A stretch of 64,000 bases of DNA, from positions 744,001 through 808,000 of the forward strand of contig NZ_FNKL01000001.1 in NCBI RefSeq assembly GCF_900100115.1. Reading direction: 5' to 3'. Positions 15,641 to 24,620 of the stretch are shown here, piece by piece; positions within the stretch are counted from its first letter, which is position 1; each line of letters starts with the position of its first letter. Source of the DNA: Chryseobacterium soldanellicola (GTDB lineage: Bacteria > Bacteroidota > Bacteroidia > Flavobacteriales > Weeksellaceae). The notes below the pieces were generated by a model. It was given only the letters and a program-made list of their open reading frames with translations, ran no database searches and was not told the DNA's origin. The position numbers were made by a program, and so were the translations under genes.

Positions 15641-17974
15641 TTAAATTTTCGTTAATTTAGCATACTTCAGAATCAGATTTTTCTCACCTTCATGCATGAA
15701 AACCACTTTGGCCTTAATATTTTGAGGATCAGTTCCGTCAAGGAAAGTCACTTCCCCGATTCCGAAACGGTCGTGTCTTACCTTATCTCCCACTTCGATA
15801 TCCTGTGAAGAAGCTCCGCTTGGGTTGATGATTTTTGCGGTAGCAACAGGCTTTAATTTTCTTGGTTCGGCAATCGGTTGAGAATCCTCACTTTTAGAAA
15901 TTGTTTTCTTTTCAACCTTCTTGAAGCTTCGCATTTCTGAAGGATATTCATCAAAAATATTTGATTTTACCCCTGCATTGTTGATAAAACGCTTTTCAAT
16001 CGCCGGATTTACAAATTCAATATATTCTTCATCAATTTCACTTAAAAATCTTGACGGCTCGGCATCGGTAATTTTCCCCCATTGGAAACGTGAGATCGCA
16101 TAAGAGAAAAATGCCTGCTTTTCAGCTCTTGTTAAGGCAACATAAAATAAACGTCTTTCTTCCTCTAAATCCTCTCTGGTTGCCGAACTCATGAAGCTTG
16201 GGAACAGGTTTTCTTCAAGGCCTACAAGGTGAACTACAGGGAATTCCAATCCTTTTGAAAGGTGAATCGTCATTAACGAAACCATTTCCTCTTCATCATC
16301 TTTATTCTGAGTATCTGCGGAAAGCGCGATATTTTCAAGGAAATTTGACAAGCTCGGATCTCCATCCTCCAACTGCATCTGCTCTTCAATGAAACCCTGC
16401 ATCGAATTCATTAATTCCTGAACGTTTTCTACACGTGAAATCCCTTCCGGAGTCTGGTCGTCTTTTAAAAATTTGATTAATCCGCTTCGTTTTGCCACTT
16501 CCATTGCAACGCTGTAGGCGGTTTCGGTTTTTAACAATACCTGGAACGCTTTGATCATCGACCAAAAATCATTCAGCTTATTTAAAACTCCATTGTTTAA
16601 GCCTAATTGTGGTGCATACATCGGAAGATTGTCCAATATTTTTGAAATCGAAACATTCTGATTATCAGCAAAAACAATCAATTTATTCTGGGTCGTCTCA
16701 CCAATTCCTCTTGCGGGATAATTGATAATTCTGGTTAATGCTTCAGAATCATTTTCATTGATTAAAAGTCGCAGATAAGCGATGAGATCTTTTACCTCTT
16801 TTCTTTGGTAGAAAGACAGGCCTCCGTACACTTTATACGGAATATTTTTACGTCTCAATGCATCTTCAAAAGCACGCGTCTGAGAATTGGTACGGTATAA
16901 AATTGCAAAATCGCTGTATTTTCTTTGTTCGCGATTGCGGGTTTCCCAGATATTTCCGGCAACAAAATTGGCTTCATCAGCATCAGAAAGTGAACGGTAG
17001 ACTTTTATCTTTTCGCCTTCTTCGTTTTCACTGAAAACATTTTTCTTGAATTGTTGTAAGTTCTTAGCAATCACAACATTGGCTGCGTTTACGATATTTT
17101 GTGTCGAACGGTAGTTTTGCTCCAAAGAAACCGTTACCGCATCGGGGTAATCTTTTTTAAAGTTTAAAATATTGTAAATATTCGCCCCACGGAAAGAGTA
17201 AATCGACTGTGCATCATCTCCTACCACACAGATATTTTCAAATTTTGAAGCTAAAGCCTTTACAATCAAATACTGGGAATGGTTCGTATCCTGGTACTCA
17301 TCCACCAGAATATATCTGAACCTGTCCTGATATTTAGCTAAAACTTCAGGAAAACGGGTCAATAATTCATTGGTTTTCAACAATAGATCATCAAAATCCA
17401 TCGCTCCGTTTTTATAACACTGCTCTACATATTTCTGATAAATCTGCCCGATAAATTTCATGTTGGCTTTTTCGTCAGCTTCCATTAATTCGGGGTTTGC
17501 ATAATATGCTTTTACTGTGATGAGATTGTTTTTATAGGTCGAAATTCTTGACTGTACTTTTTTAGGCTTATATAAATCCGGATCAATATTCATGTCTTTG
17601 ATCACTTTTTTGATGACATTTAAGGCATCCTGCTGATCGTAGATCGTAAAATTGGAAGGATAGCCCAGATTGTGTGCCTCACTTCTCAGGATTCTCGCAA
17701 AAACCGAGTGAAAAGTTCCCATCCAAAGGCTTTTTGCATTGCTTTGTCCGACCACTTTTGCGATACGTTCTTTCATCTCTTTGGCCGCTTTATTGGTAAA
17801 AGTAAGCGCCAGAATATTGAAAGGGTCTACTCCATTTGTGATCAAATGAGCGATCCGCATCGTCAAAACACGTGTTTTTCCTGAACCTGCTCCCGCAAGA
17901 ACCATCAAAGGCCCCTGTAAGGTGGTAACAGCTTCAAATTGTGGTTCATTCAGTCCTTTCAAATAATCCTCCAT
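15641..17974 (-). CDS. pcrA: UvrD/PcrA-type ATP-dependent DNA helicase
   Basis: 777 residues, normal for superfamily 1A helicases that unwind 3'-5' in nucleotide excision and mismatch repair and clear RecA or replication blocks. Motifs in order: Q motif LNEPQFEAV, Walker A LAGAGSGKTRVL, ALTFTNKAAKEM, Walker B YILVDEYQDTN, GDDAQSIYSFRGA, LEQNYRST, YRTNSQTRAFED, MTIHLSKGLEFP and VALTRAEKQ. The C-terminal tail ends with the Tudor-like VGDKVRHDRFGIGEV ... KLTKI found in UvrD/PcrA. A TAATTTTG -7 box lies at 17997-18004. Confidence 0.95.
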   Translation of the reverse strand: MEDYLKGLNEPQFEAVTTLQGPLMVLAGAGSGKTRVLTMRIAHLITNGVDPFNILALTFTNKAAKEMKERIAKVVGQSNAKSLWMGTFHSVFARILRSEAHNLGYPSNFTIYDQQDALNVIKKVIKDMNIDPDLYKPKKVQSRISTYKNNLITVKAYYANPELMEADEKANMKFIGQIYQKYVEQCYKNGAMDFDDLLLKTNELLTRFPEVLAKYQDRFRYILVDEYQDTNHSQYLIVKALASKFENICVVGDDAQSIYSFRGANIYNILNFKKDYPDAVTVSLEQNYRSTQNIVNAANVVIAKNLQQFKKNVFSENEEGEKIKVYRSLSDADEANFVAGNIWETRNREQRKYSDFAILYRTNSQTRAFEDALRRKNIPYKVYGGLSFYQRKEVKDLIAYLRLLINENDSEALTRIINYPARGIGETTQNKLIVFADNQNVSISKILDNLPMYAPQLGLNNGVLNKLNDFWSMIKAFQVLLKTETAYSVAMEVAKRSGLIKFLKDDQTPEGISRVENVQELMNSMQGFIEEQMQLEDGDPSLSNFLENIALSADTQNKDDEEEMVSLMTIHLSKGLEFPVVHLVGLEENLFPSFMSSATREDLEEERRLFYVALTRAEKQAFFSYAISRFQWGKITDAEPSRFLSEIDEEYIEFVNPAIEKRFINNAGVKSNIFDEYPSEMRSFKKVEKKTISKSEDSQPIAEPRKLKPVATAKIINPSGASSQDIEVGDKVRHDRFGIGEVTFLDGTDPQNIKAKVVFMHEGEKNLILKYAKLTKI

Positions 17975-17996
17975 ACTGCAAAAAATTTTGGGAACA

Positions 17997-18004
17997 CAAA
18001 ATTA
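17997..18004 (-). promoter_or_regulatory. -7 box for the pcrA helicase
   Basis: Minus-strand TAATTTTG matches TAnnTTTG, 22 nt before the start codon at 17974. Confidence 0.55.
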
Positions 18005-18126
18005 GTGTATTATAAGGAGAATTCAAATTTGTATTTGGAAGTTACCGTTTCTAAATTTTAAAGTACGGCATTTTATTCTTTTTTTGTAGCTTTTTGACTT
18101 CGTCGAATTGTATTTATTATTTCTTT

Positions 18127-18250
18127 TAGGAGCAATTTCCAGCTTTCCACACTCGCTATTTTTGGATTGGGCTGCGGCGGCTTTGCCGCCGCAGCCCAAT
18201 CCAAAAAATGAGCTCAAACAATTGCTGCAATCTGGGCTAGGGTTGCAGTC
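18127..18250 (+). repeat. variable-stem cruciform element, copy A
   Basis: This fills most of the 320-bp gap 17975-18294. Conserved left flank AGGAGC..TTTCCAGCTTTCCAC then ACTCGCTATT; a perfect 23-bp GC-rich stem (18159-18181 with 18185-18207) closed by a 3-nt TTT loop; then AATGAGCTCA..CAATTGCT and CTGGGCTAGGG. AGCAATT in the left flank also pairs with AATTGCT in the right flank. Flanks match copy C (63343-63458, inverted) while the stem sequence differs. Confidence 0.8.
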
Positions 18251-18294
18251 GTCGAAAAACGTTGAGACTAACTTGATGGATGTAAAGTTAAATT

Positions 18295-18906
18295 TTAAAC
18301 TTTAATAATTCGTCCGTTAAAGACTCCTGCAATTGATTTTTCATAAGCTTTTGCCACTTTCCAGGCTCCAACAGGGATAAAACCGGGGAAAAACGGATGA
18401 TAATCTTCAGCTTCTGCCAAAACGGTCGGACTGATGCAATTTATCCTGATATTTCTAGGCAATTCATAAGAGCTTGCCTTTACAAAACCTTCAACGGCAC
18501 TGTTTACCGTTGTCCCGATGATTCCTCCAGCGATAGGCTCATCCGTTAAAATCCCTGAAATCAAGGTAAACGAACCGTTATCATTAATGTAAGGAAGAGC
18601 AGTTCGTACTATATTGATCTGTCCCATTAATTTACTGCCGAAAGAAAATGCAAAATCCTGATCAGTAAAATTTTCCAGAGTCCCGAATTTTACATCTCCG
18701 GCTGCATTGGCAACGGCGTCAAAATTTCTAATCGACTGAAATAAATTTTCCAGGCTTTTCTTATCTTGGATATCAGCATGAAGATCCCCGGAATTACGGG
18801 ACACGCGAATTACTTCATGCCCACTATCTTCCAATCCTTTGGCCACTTCTTTTCCAACAGTTCCGCTTGCTCCGATGACAATGATTTTTAATTTTTTAGA
18901 ATCCAT
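18295..18906 (-). CDS. short-chain dehydrogenase-like protein lacking the usual YxxxK
   Basis: 203 residues with a Rossmann nucleotide-binding motif (VIGASGTVGKEV) and NAAGDVKFG in place of NAG. The position where SDR enzymes carry Tyr-x-x-x-Lys reads TTVNSAVEGFVKASSYEL, with no Tyr or Lys at the usual spacing. RINCISPTVL follows normally. This short SDR family is common in bacteria and annotated as oxidoreductase; activity without the catalytic Tyr is uncertain. It stands alone. Confidence 0.8.
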   Translation of the reverse strand: MDSKKLKIIVIGASGTVGKEVAKGLEDSGHEVIRVSRNSGDLHADIQDKKSLENLFQSIRNFDAVANAAGDVKFGTLENFTDQDFAFSFGSKLMGQINIVRTALPYINDNGSFTLISGILTDEPIAGGIIGTTVNSAVEGFVKASSYELPRNIRINCISPTVLAEAEDYHPFFPGFIPVGAWKVAKAYEKSIAGVFNGRIIKV

Positions 18907-19081
18907 AATATTAAGATTTGGTTTAATTATTTATGTAAAGAGAATTTTTAAAATATATTCTTAATTTTTATAATACATTAAATTTATAGAAATTACTTCT
19001 ACAATCTGATGATATAAGTTCTCATTAATCTTTTATTTCTTCTTTTCATAAAAAATCATACCGGAATTGTAACATTTAAAG

Positions 19082-19089
19082 TAAATTTG
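19082..19089 (+). promoter_or_regulatory. -7 box for the M16 peptidase gene
   Basis: TAAATTTG matches TAnnTTTG, 29 nt before the start at 19119. Confidence 0.5.
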
Positions 19090-19118
19090 GCACTAATTGA
19101 CAAAACAATTTCTACTTT

Positions 19119-20432
19119 ATGAAAAAACGACTTCTTTCTGTTGCTGCAGCGGCTTTCTTCGGAATGGCTCTGAATGCACAACAAATTAAATTCGAAGAGT
19201 ATGACTTACCAAACGGTTTACACGTAATTCTTCATCAGGACAATTCTGCACCGGTTGTAACGACTGGGGTAATGTACCACGTGGGTGCTAAAGATGAAGT
19301 AAAAGGAAGAACAGGTTTCGCACACTTTTTTGAGCACCTTTTATTTGAAGGTACTCCGAATATCAAAAGAGGTGACTGGTTTAAAATAGTGTCTTCAAAC
19401 GGAGGACAAAACAACGCCAACACTACCAACGACAGAACATACTACTACGAAACTTTCCCTTCAAACAACGAGCAGTTGGGTCTTTGGATGGAAGCTGAAA
19501 GAATGCGTCACGCTGTGATCAACCAGGTAGGTGTAGATACTCAGAGAGAGGTTGTAAAAGAAGAGAAAAGATTAAGAATGGATAACCAGCCTTACGGAAA
19601 CCTTTTCACAACAATTCAGAAAAACTTATTTACCAATCACCCGTACAACTGGCCAACGATCGGTTCTATGGAAGATTTGAATTCTGCTAAATTAGAAGAA
19701 TTCCAGGCTTTCTATAAAAAGTATTATGTTCCTAACAATGCGACTTTAGTAGTTGCAGGAGACATCAAAACGGAGCAGACTAAAAAATGGATTGCAGAAT
19801 ATTACGGTGGAATCCCGAAAGGAACAGTTTATCCGAAAGATTTCCCGAAAGATGCGCCTATCACTCAGGAAAAAGAAGTAACGGCTACAGACCCCAATAT
19901 TCAGCTTCCGGCATATATTTTCGCATATAGAACTCCGGGTAACAAAGAAAAAGATGCGTATGTTTTGGATATGCTTTCTTCTTATTTAAGCAACGGAAAA
20001 TCTTCGGTTTTATATAAAAAATTAGTAGATCAGGATAAAAAAGCGCTTCAGGTAGCGGCTTTCAACCAAGGTCTTGAAGATTACAGTATTTTCGCATTTT
20101 TCGCAATCCCAATGGGACAGACAACGAAACAGGCGTTACAAACTGACATCGATGCTGAAATCAAAAAACTACAGACGACTTTAATTTCTGAAGAAGATTA
20201 TCAAAAACTTCAAAATCAGTATGAGAACCAGTTTGTAAATGCAAACTCAAGCATTCAGGGAATTGCTGCTTCATTGGCAACAAACCACGTATTAATGGGC
20301 AATACGAATTTAATTAACAAAGAAATCGATATCTACAGAAGTATCACAAGACAGGATCTTCAAAATGTAGCCAAAAAGTATTTGAATTCTAACCAGAGAA
20401 TAATCATTAATTACGTACCTGAAAAAAAGTAG
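19119..20432 (+). CDS. M16 zinc metallopeptidase, active subunit
   Basis: 437 residues with a signal peptide (MKKRLLSVAAAAFFGMALNAQ), hence periplasmic. The inverted zinc motif HxxEH is in GFAHFFEHLLFEG and the downstream Glu lies in the QREVVKEEKR region, so this subunit is catalytic. It resembles the beta subunit of mitochondrial processing peptidase and PqqL/insulinase-like proteins. The next gene, 52 bp downstream, encodes a second M16 protein without the zinc motif, so the two probably form a heterodimeric protease. Confidence 0.92.
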   Translation: MKKRLLSVAAAAFFGMALNAQQIKFEEYDLPNGLHVILHQDNSAPVVTTGVMYHVGAKDEVKGRTGFAHFFEHLLFEGTPNIKRGDWFKIVSSNGGQNNANTTNDRTYYYETFPSNNEQLGLWMEAERMRHAVINQVGVDTQREVVKEEKRLRMDNQPYGNLFTTIQKNLFTNHPYNWPTIGSMEDLNSAKLEEFQAFYKKYYVPNNATLVVAGDIKTEQTKKWIAEYYGGIPKGTVYPKDFPKDAPITQEKEVTATDPNIQLPAYIFAYRTPGNKEKDAYVLDMLSSYLSNGKSSVLYKKLVDQDKKALQVAAFNQGLEDYSIFAFFAIPMGQTTKQALQTDIDAEIKKLQTTLISEEDYQKLQNQYENQFVNANSSIQGIAASLATNHVLMGNTNLINKEIDIYRSITRQDLQNVAKKYLNSNQRIIINYVPEKK

Positions 20433-20484
20433 TCATTTAAGACTTTTAGGTTTAAAATGATTATTAAAAATTAAATTTTTACAA

Positions 20485-22518
20485 ATGAAAAAGCAATTAA
20501 CATATATAGCTGTAGCATTTTTATTTACAGGAATGCTTTCTGCACAAAAAATAGATCTTAATGCAATGCCAAAGCCGGGACCGACTCCTGCGATCAACAT
20601 TGCCAAGCCAAAAACATTCCAGCTGAGCAACGGTCTTACAGTAATGGTAGTGGAAAACAACAAATTACCAAGAGTAAGTGCTAACCTTTCTATGGACAGA
20701 CCTCCGTATAACGAAGGAGCTGTAACGGGTGTAAGCGAAATCATGGCCGAACAGTTCGAAAACGGAACCACAAACATGAGCAAAGATGATTTCAACAAAA
20801 AAGTTGATTATCTGGGCGCTAATCTTAATTTCAACTCTGGTGGCGCTTTTGCGAGCTCACTTTCAAAATATTTCCCTGAAGTTTTAGGTTTAATGGCTGA
20901 TGCGATTATCAACCCTAAATTTTCTGCTGAAGAAATTCAAAATTCTAAAGAAAGAGCCATTGAAGGATTAAAATCTGACGAAAAAAATGCTTCTTCTATC
21001 GCATCAAGAGTTTCTAACGCTTTGATGTATGGAAAAAATACGTCAAGAGGAGAATTTGAAACAGTTGAATCAATCAACAAAATTCAATTGGCTGACGTAC
21101 AGAATACTTATAAAAAATATTACGCTCCGGACAATGCTTATTTAGTAATCGTTGGAGACGTAAAATTTGATCAGGTAAAGCCATTAATTGAAAAAGCATT
21201 CAGCGGATGGAAAAAAGCAAACACGCCGATCACTCCTCTTGAGCCGTCTGCAAATGTTGGCAAAACAGAGATCAATGTTGTGGATGTACCTTCTGCCGTG
21301 CAGTCTGTTGTTTCCGTAAACAACTTAAACACGTTGAAAATGAAGGATCCTAACTATTTCCCTGCTACAATTGCCAACTATATCTTAGGCGGTGGTGGTG
21401 AAGCAAGGCTTTTCATGAATCTTCGTGAGAAAAACGGATTTACGTATGGTGCCTATTCAAGCATGAGCGCAAGCAAATATTCTCCTGAATTCTCTGCTGA
21501 AGCAAGTGTAAGAAACGAGGTTACAGATAAGGCTGTTAAGGAATTTATGAATGAGCTTAACGCCATTTCTACTGTAAAACCTGAAGAATTGGAAAATGCT
21601 AAAGCTAAATTGAAAGGTTCTTTCATCATGTCTTTAGAAAAGCCTGAAACGATCGCAAGATTTGCTTTAAACCAAAAAGTTCAGGATCTACCTTCTGATT
21701 TTTATACCAATTATTTAAAATCAATTGATAAAGTAACGGCTGCAGATGTGTCAAACGCTGTAAAATCAACTATTTTACCAAATCAAAGCAGAATTTTCAT
21801 CGCTGGTAAAGCTTCTGATATTTCTGAAGGGTTGGAAAAATTGGGTTACCCTGTAAAATATTTCGATAAAGATGCGAATCCTGTTGCAAAACCAACCGCT
21901 CAAAAAGTGGATGCAAGCGTAACAATAGGATCTGTTGCTGATAAATACATCAACGCAATCGGAGGTCTGGCTAATGTTCAAAAAGTAACTTCTATCACTT
22001 CCGAGGCTACTACGAAAGTACAGGGAATGGATATGGGTATGAAAATGATTCAGGCAAAAGGAGGAAAAATGAACATGAATGTAAGCATGATGGGAAATAC
22101 GGTTCAAAAAATTGTATTTGACGGAAAAGACGGTTACATGGAAGTTCAGGGACAAAAAAGCCCTTTAAGCGACAAGCAAAAAGCTGAGATGTCTAAAGAC
22201 ACAGAACTTTTCCCGGAGCTTACTTTCGCAAAATCAGCTGATTACAAATTAGCAGGAATTGAAAAGTATAACAACGAAGATTCTTACGTAGTAAAAGGAG
22301 CAAAAGAAACGTACTATTACAGCGTAAAAACAGGTCTTAAAACCGGAGAGGTAAAATCTTCTGAAGGAGCTTCTGTTCCTACAAGCTATGCTGATTACAA
22401 AGATGTTTCGGGAGTAAAGCTTCCTTACACGATCAACCAGAATATGGGCGGGATGGATATTAACTTAACTGTAAAATCTTACCAGCTTAATCAGGCAAAA
22501 GATTCGGATTTCAAATAA
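20485..22518 (+). CDS. M16 family non-catalytic subunit with C-terminal LolA-like extension
   Basis: 677 residues with a signal peptide (MKKQLTYIAVAFLFTGMLSAQ). Two M16 domains follow, but at the HxxEH position it reads GVSEIMAEQFENG, so zinc binding is lost. The substrate-binding block GGGGEARLFMNLREKNGFTYGAYSS is kept, as in alpha subunits of processing peptidases. From about residue 470 a separate beta-rich domain (YINAIGGLANVQKVTSI ... VKSYQLNQAKDSDFK) resembles LolA/outer-membrane lipoprotein-sorting folds. It forms a pair with the catalytic subunit at 19119. Confidence 0.88.
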   Translation: MKKQLTYIAVAFLFTGMLSAQKIDLNAMPKPGPTPAINIAKPKTFQLSNGLTVMVVENNKLPRVSANLSMDRPPYNEGAVTGVSEIMAEQFENGTTNMSKDDFNKKVDYLGANLNFNSGGAFASSLSKYFPEVLGLMADAIINPKFSAEEIQNSKERAIEGLKSDEKNASSIASRVSNALMYGKNTSRGEFETVESINKIQLADVQNTYKKYYAPDNAYLVIVGDVKFDQVKPLIEKAFSGWKKANTPITPLEPSANVGKTEINVVDVPSAVQSVVSVNNLNTLKMKDPNYFPATIANYILGGGGEARLFMNLREKNGFTYGAYSSMSASKYSPEFSAEASVRNEVTDKAVKEFMNELNAISTVKPEELENAKAKLKGSFIMSLEKPETIARFALNQKVQDLPSDFYTNYLKSIDKVTAADVSNAVKSTILPNQSRIFIAGKASDISEGLEKLGYPVKYFDKDANPVAKPTAQKVDASVTIGSVADKYINAIGGLANVQKVTSITSEATTKVQGMDMGMKMIQAKGGKMNMNVSMMGNTVQKIVFDGKDGYMEVQGQKSPLSDKQKAEMSKDTELFPELTFAKSADYKLAGIEKYNNEDSYVVKGAKETYYYSVKTGLKTGEVKSSEGASVPTSYADYKDVSGVKLPYTINQNMGGMDINLTVKSYQLNQAKDSDFK

Positions 22519-22538
22519 GAAAAATCTTAACTCTATAG

Positions 22539-22566
22539 AAAAAACGGCAACAGTTGTTGCCGTTTT
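22539..22566 (+). terminator. Rho-independent terminator after the M16 pair
   Basis: AAAAACGGCAACA pairs with TGTTGCCGTTTTT and runs into a T/A-rich tail. Confidence 0.85.
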
Positions 22567-22619
22567 TATTTTTATTAACATTTGCTAACATCTTTTTTTG
22601 TCATTCGGTAAAAAAAGAT

Positions 22620-22627
22620 TAAATTTG
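22620..22627 (+). promoter_or_regulatory. -7 box for secG
   Basis: TAAATTTG matches TAnnTTTG, 24 nt before the preferred start at 22652, and argues against the upstream TTG start at 22598. Confidence 0.6.
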
Positions 22628-22651
22628 CCCATTCAAAAAGATATCAAATTA

Positions 22652-22996
22652 ATGGATACTATATTTATATTATTGATGGTTCTTGTTATGATTGCTAGTA
22701 TTTTATTGGTAATCGTTGTTATGGCTCAAAACCCAAAAGGTGGAGGCCTTTCAAGTACATTCGGAGGTGCATCTTCTGCACAGTTCGGAGTACAGAGAAC
22801 CAATGACTTCATGGAAAAAGCAACATGGACCTTAGGAGCAATTATTATCGTTCTTATCCTTATCAGTGTTGTGATTACAGGAAAACCATCAACAACAGCT
22901 CCGGCCAAAGCGCCAGTTAAACAAGAAGCTCCTGCAAAACAAGGTGCTGCACCTGCTTCTGCAACAACTCCGGTTAAGGCTCCTGTAACTAAATAA
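22652..22996 (+). CDS. secG: preprotein translocase subunit SecG
   Basis: 114 residues from the ATG at 22652 (MDTIFILLMVLVM); an upstream in-frame TTG lies before the promoter box. SecG is the small two-helix subunit of the SecYEG channel. First membrane helix at residues 2-25, the conserved loop QNPKGGGLSSTFGGASSAQFGVQRTNDF, second helix at 50-70 (TWTLGAIIIVLILISVVI), then an Ala/Pro/Lys-rich tail of about 40 residues that is longer than in E. coli and typical of Bacteroidota. Confidence 0.95.
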   Translation: MDTIFILLMVLVMIASILLVIVVMAQNPKGGGLSSTFGGASSAQFGVQRTNDFMEKATWTLGAIIIVLILISVVITGKPSTTAPAKAPVKQEAPAKQGAAPASATTPVKAPVTK

Positions 22997-23022
22997 GCAA
23001 GTAAAATTATCTTACATAAAAC

Positions 23023-23052
23023 AAAAGCAACTCAGACTGAGTTGCTTTTTTA
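23023..23052. terminator. terminator between convergent secG and glycosyltransferase genes
   Basis: AAAAGCAACTCAG pairs with CTGAGTTGCTTTT, then TTTTT; its right end touches the stop codon of the minus-strand gene at 23050. Confidence 0.85.
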
Positions 23053-23883
23053 TTTTAGCTTGATTCTTTCTATTTTGTGACGCAGCTTCAATCCTGCTTT
23101 TAAGAAAGAATATTGTAAAGGTTTTGATTCTTTATAATATTTATTAATAAAAATCTGCATCGCCCCGTAAAACCTTTCCAGATACACTTCATTTTTCACG
23201 GTACTTTCGCCTTTATGATGAAGGATGGATGCTTTTCCGTAATAATAATTTTTATAGCCGTTTTTCAGCAACGTATAGCACAAATCAATGTCTTCGCCAT
23301 ACATAAAATACGCTTCATCCAAACTGCCCACTTTTTCATAAACCTCTTTTTTAATCAGCAAAAACGCTCCGGTGATCACATCTACTTCTGCAATTTCGTT
23401 TTCCTCAATATCATTTCTGTAATATGATTTTGAATTATTCTTTTTAAAATTGGTAAATAATTTTTCGAAAGAATTAAACATATCCGGAACGGAACGCTTG
23501 CTTTCAGGTAAAAATTCACCTTTTGCATCATGCATTCTCACACCAAGGCACCCGAAATTTTTCCGTGAATCAGCAAAATGCAGAACATCTTTCATATAAA
23601 ACCCTTCAAATTCAGTATCAGGATTTAAAATTAAAAGATATTCTCCCTGCGCCGTTTCGATTGCCGTATTGTTGGCTTTTGCGAAACCGCCGTTGGTCTT
23701 AGAAGAGATAAAATTAAATTTAGGAAACTCAGGAATAAGATCGCCCCAGGAAGCATCTGTAGAAGCATTATCAATCACAATCACTTCATATTCAACATCT
23801 TCTATATATTTTTGAATAGATAAAAGGCAGTTTTTTAATAATTCAGTAACATTATAATTAACGATGATTATGGACAGCTTCAT
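23050..23883 (-). CDS. glycosyltransferase family 2 protein
   Basis: 277 residues, GT-A fold. N-terminal LSIIIVNYNVTELLKNCL, nucleotide-sugar Asp in VIDNASTDAS, the NPD motif LILNPDTEF and GEDIDLCYTLLKNG with HHKGEST identify a WbbL-like rhamnosyl/glycosyltransferase involved in surface polysaccharides. No membrane helices. It starts 2 bp after the recR stop codon (3' end of recR at 23886), so the two minus-strand genes form an operon recR-GT2. Confidence 0.9.
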   Translation of the reverse strand: MKLSIIIVNYNVTELLKNCLLSIQKYIEDVEYEVIVIDNASTDASWGDLIPEFPKFNFISSKTNGGFAKANNTAIETAQGEYLLILNPDTEFEGFYMKDVLHFADSRKNFGCLGVRMHDAKGEFLPESKRSVPDMFNSFEKLFTNFKKNNSKSYYRNDIEENEIAEVDVITGAFLLIKKEVYEKVGSLDEAYFMYGEDIDLCYTLLKNGYKNYYYGKASILHHKGESTVKNEVYLERFYGAMQIFINKYYKESKPLQYSFLKAGLKLRHKIERIKLK

Positions 23884-23885
23884 AT

Positions 23886-24497
23886 TTAATCTCTTTCGTT
23901 ATAAGGTAGCCTGTTGATGATTGATCGTCCCAGCGAAATTTCATCTGCATATTCCAGCTCATCTCCTACCGAAATTCCTCTTGCGATACTCGAAAAACTT
24001 ACATTAAATCCTTTAAATTTTTTGTAAATATAATAGGCCGTCGTGTCACCTTCCATTGTTGCGCTCAAGGCGAAAATAAATTCTTTTACTTTTCCTTCGC
24101 TTAATTTTCTTTCAATGCTGGGAATATTTAATTGATTTGGTCCGACTCCTTCCATCGGGGAAATTTTTCCGCCTAAAATTAAATATTTCCCTGTGTATTT
24201 TCCTGTATTTTCAATGGCAATGACGTCACGGACATCTTCTACAATGCAGATTACATCATCAATTCTTTTATGATTACTGCAGATTTCACACACCTCAAAA
24301 TCCGAAAAATTATGACAGTCTTTGCAGTATTTTATCTCATTAACAAGATTAATAAGGGAATTCCCAAGGCTTGTCGCTCTGGAATTAGGCTGTTTTAATA
24401 AATGTAACGCTAAACGCAAAGCTGTTTTCCTGCCAATTCCGGGCAGTCCCGAAATCTCATCCACCGCTTTTGCCAAAACTTTACTAGGGTAATCCAT
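23886..24497 (-). CDS. recR: recombination protein RecR
   Basis: 203 residues from the ATG at 24497 (MDYPSKVLAKAVDEISGLPGIGRKTALRLALHLL); six extra codons upstream would overlap the promoter box, so 24497 is chosen. RecR acts with RecO and RecF to load RecA at gaps. Helix-hairpin-helix LPGIGRKTALRLA, zinc finger CKDCHNFSDFEVCEIC and the Toprim block VCIVEDVRDVIAIENTG are all intact. A -7 box lies 4 nt before the start. Confidence 0.96.
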   Translation of the reverse strand: MDYPSKVLAKAVDEISGLPGIGRKTALRLALHLLKQPNSRATSLGNSLINLVNEIKYCKDCHNFSDFEVCEICSNHKRIDDVICIVEDVRDVIAIENTGKYTGKYLILGGKISPMEGVGPNQLNIPSIERKLSEGKVKEFIFALSATMEGDTTAYYIYKKFKGFNVSFSSIARGISVGDELEYADEISLGRSIINRLPYNERD

Positions 24498-24501
24498 AGT
24501 A

Positions 24502-24509
24502 CAAAAATA
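24502..24509 (-). promoter_or_regulatory. -7 box 4 nt before the recR start codon
   Basis: Minus-strand TATTTTTG followed by TACT and then ATG. The spacing implies a leaderless or near-leaderless mRNA. Confidence 0.6.
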
Positions 24510-24574
24510 AGACAAAAAGATGATTATTCATGATATTATAAACCGTAAAATTCTTTCCTTTCAGAGAAAAAAAT

Positions 24575-24582
24575 TATCTTTG
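24575..24582 (+). promoter_or_regulatory. -7 box for the 24621 gene
   Basis: TATCTTTG matches TAnnTTTG, 38 nt before the start codon. Confidence 0.5.
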
Positions 24583-24620
24583 GGAACCTTACGATTAATT
24601 TGAGAAAAATATAAACTAAA

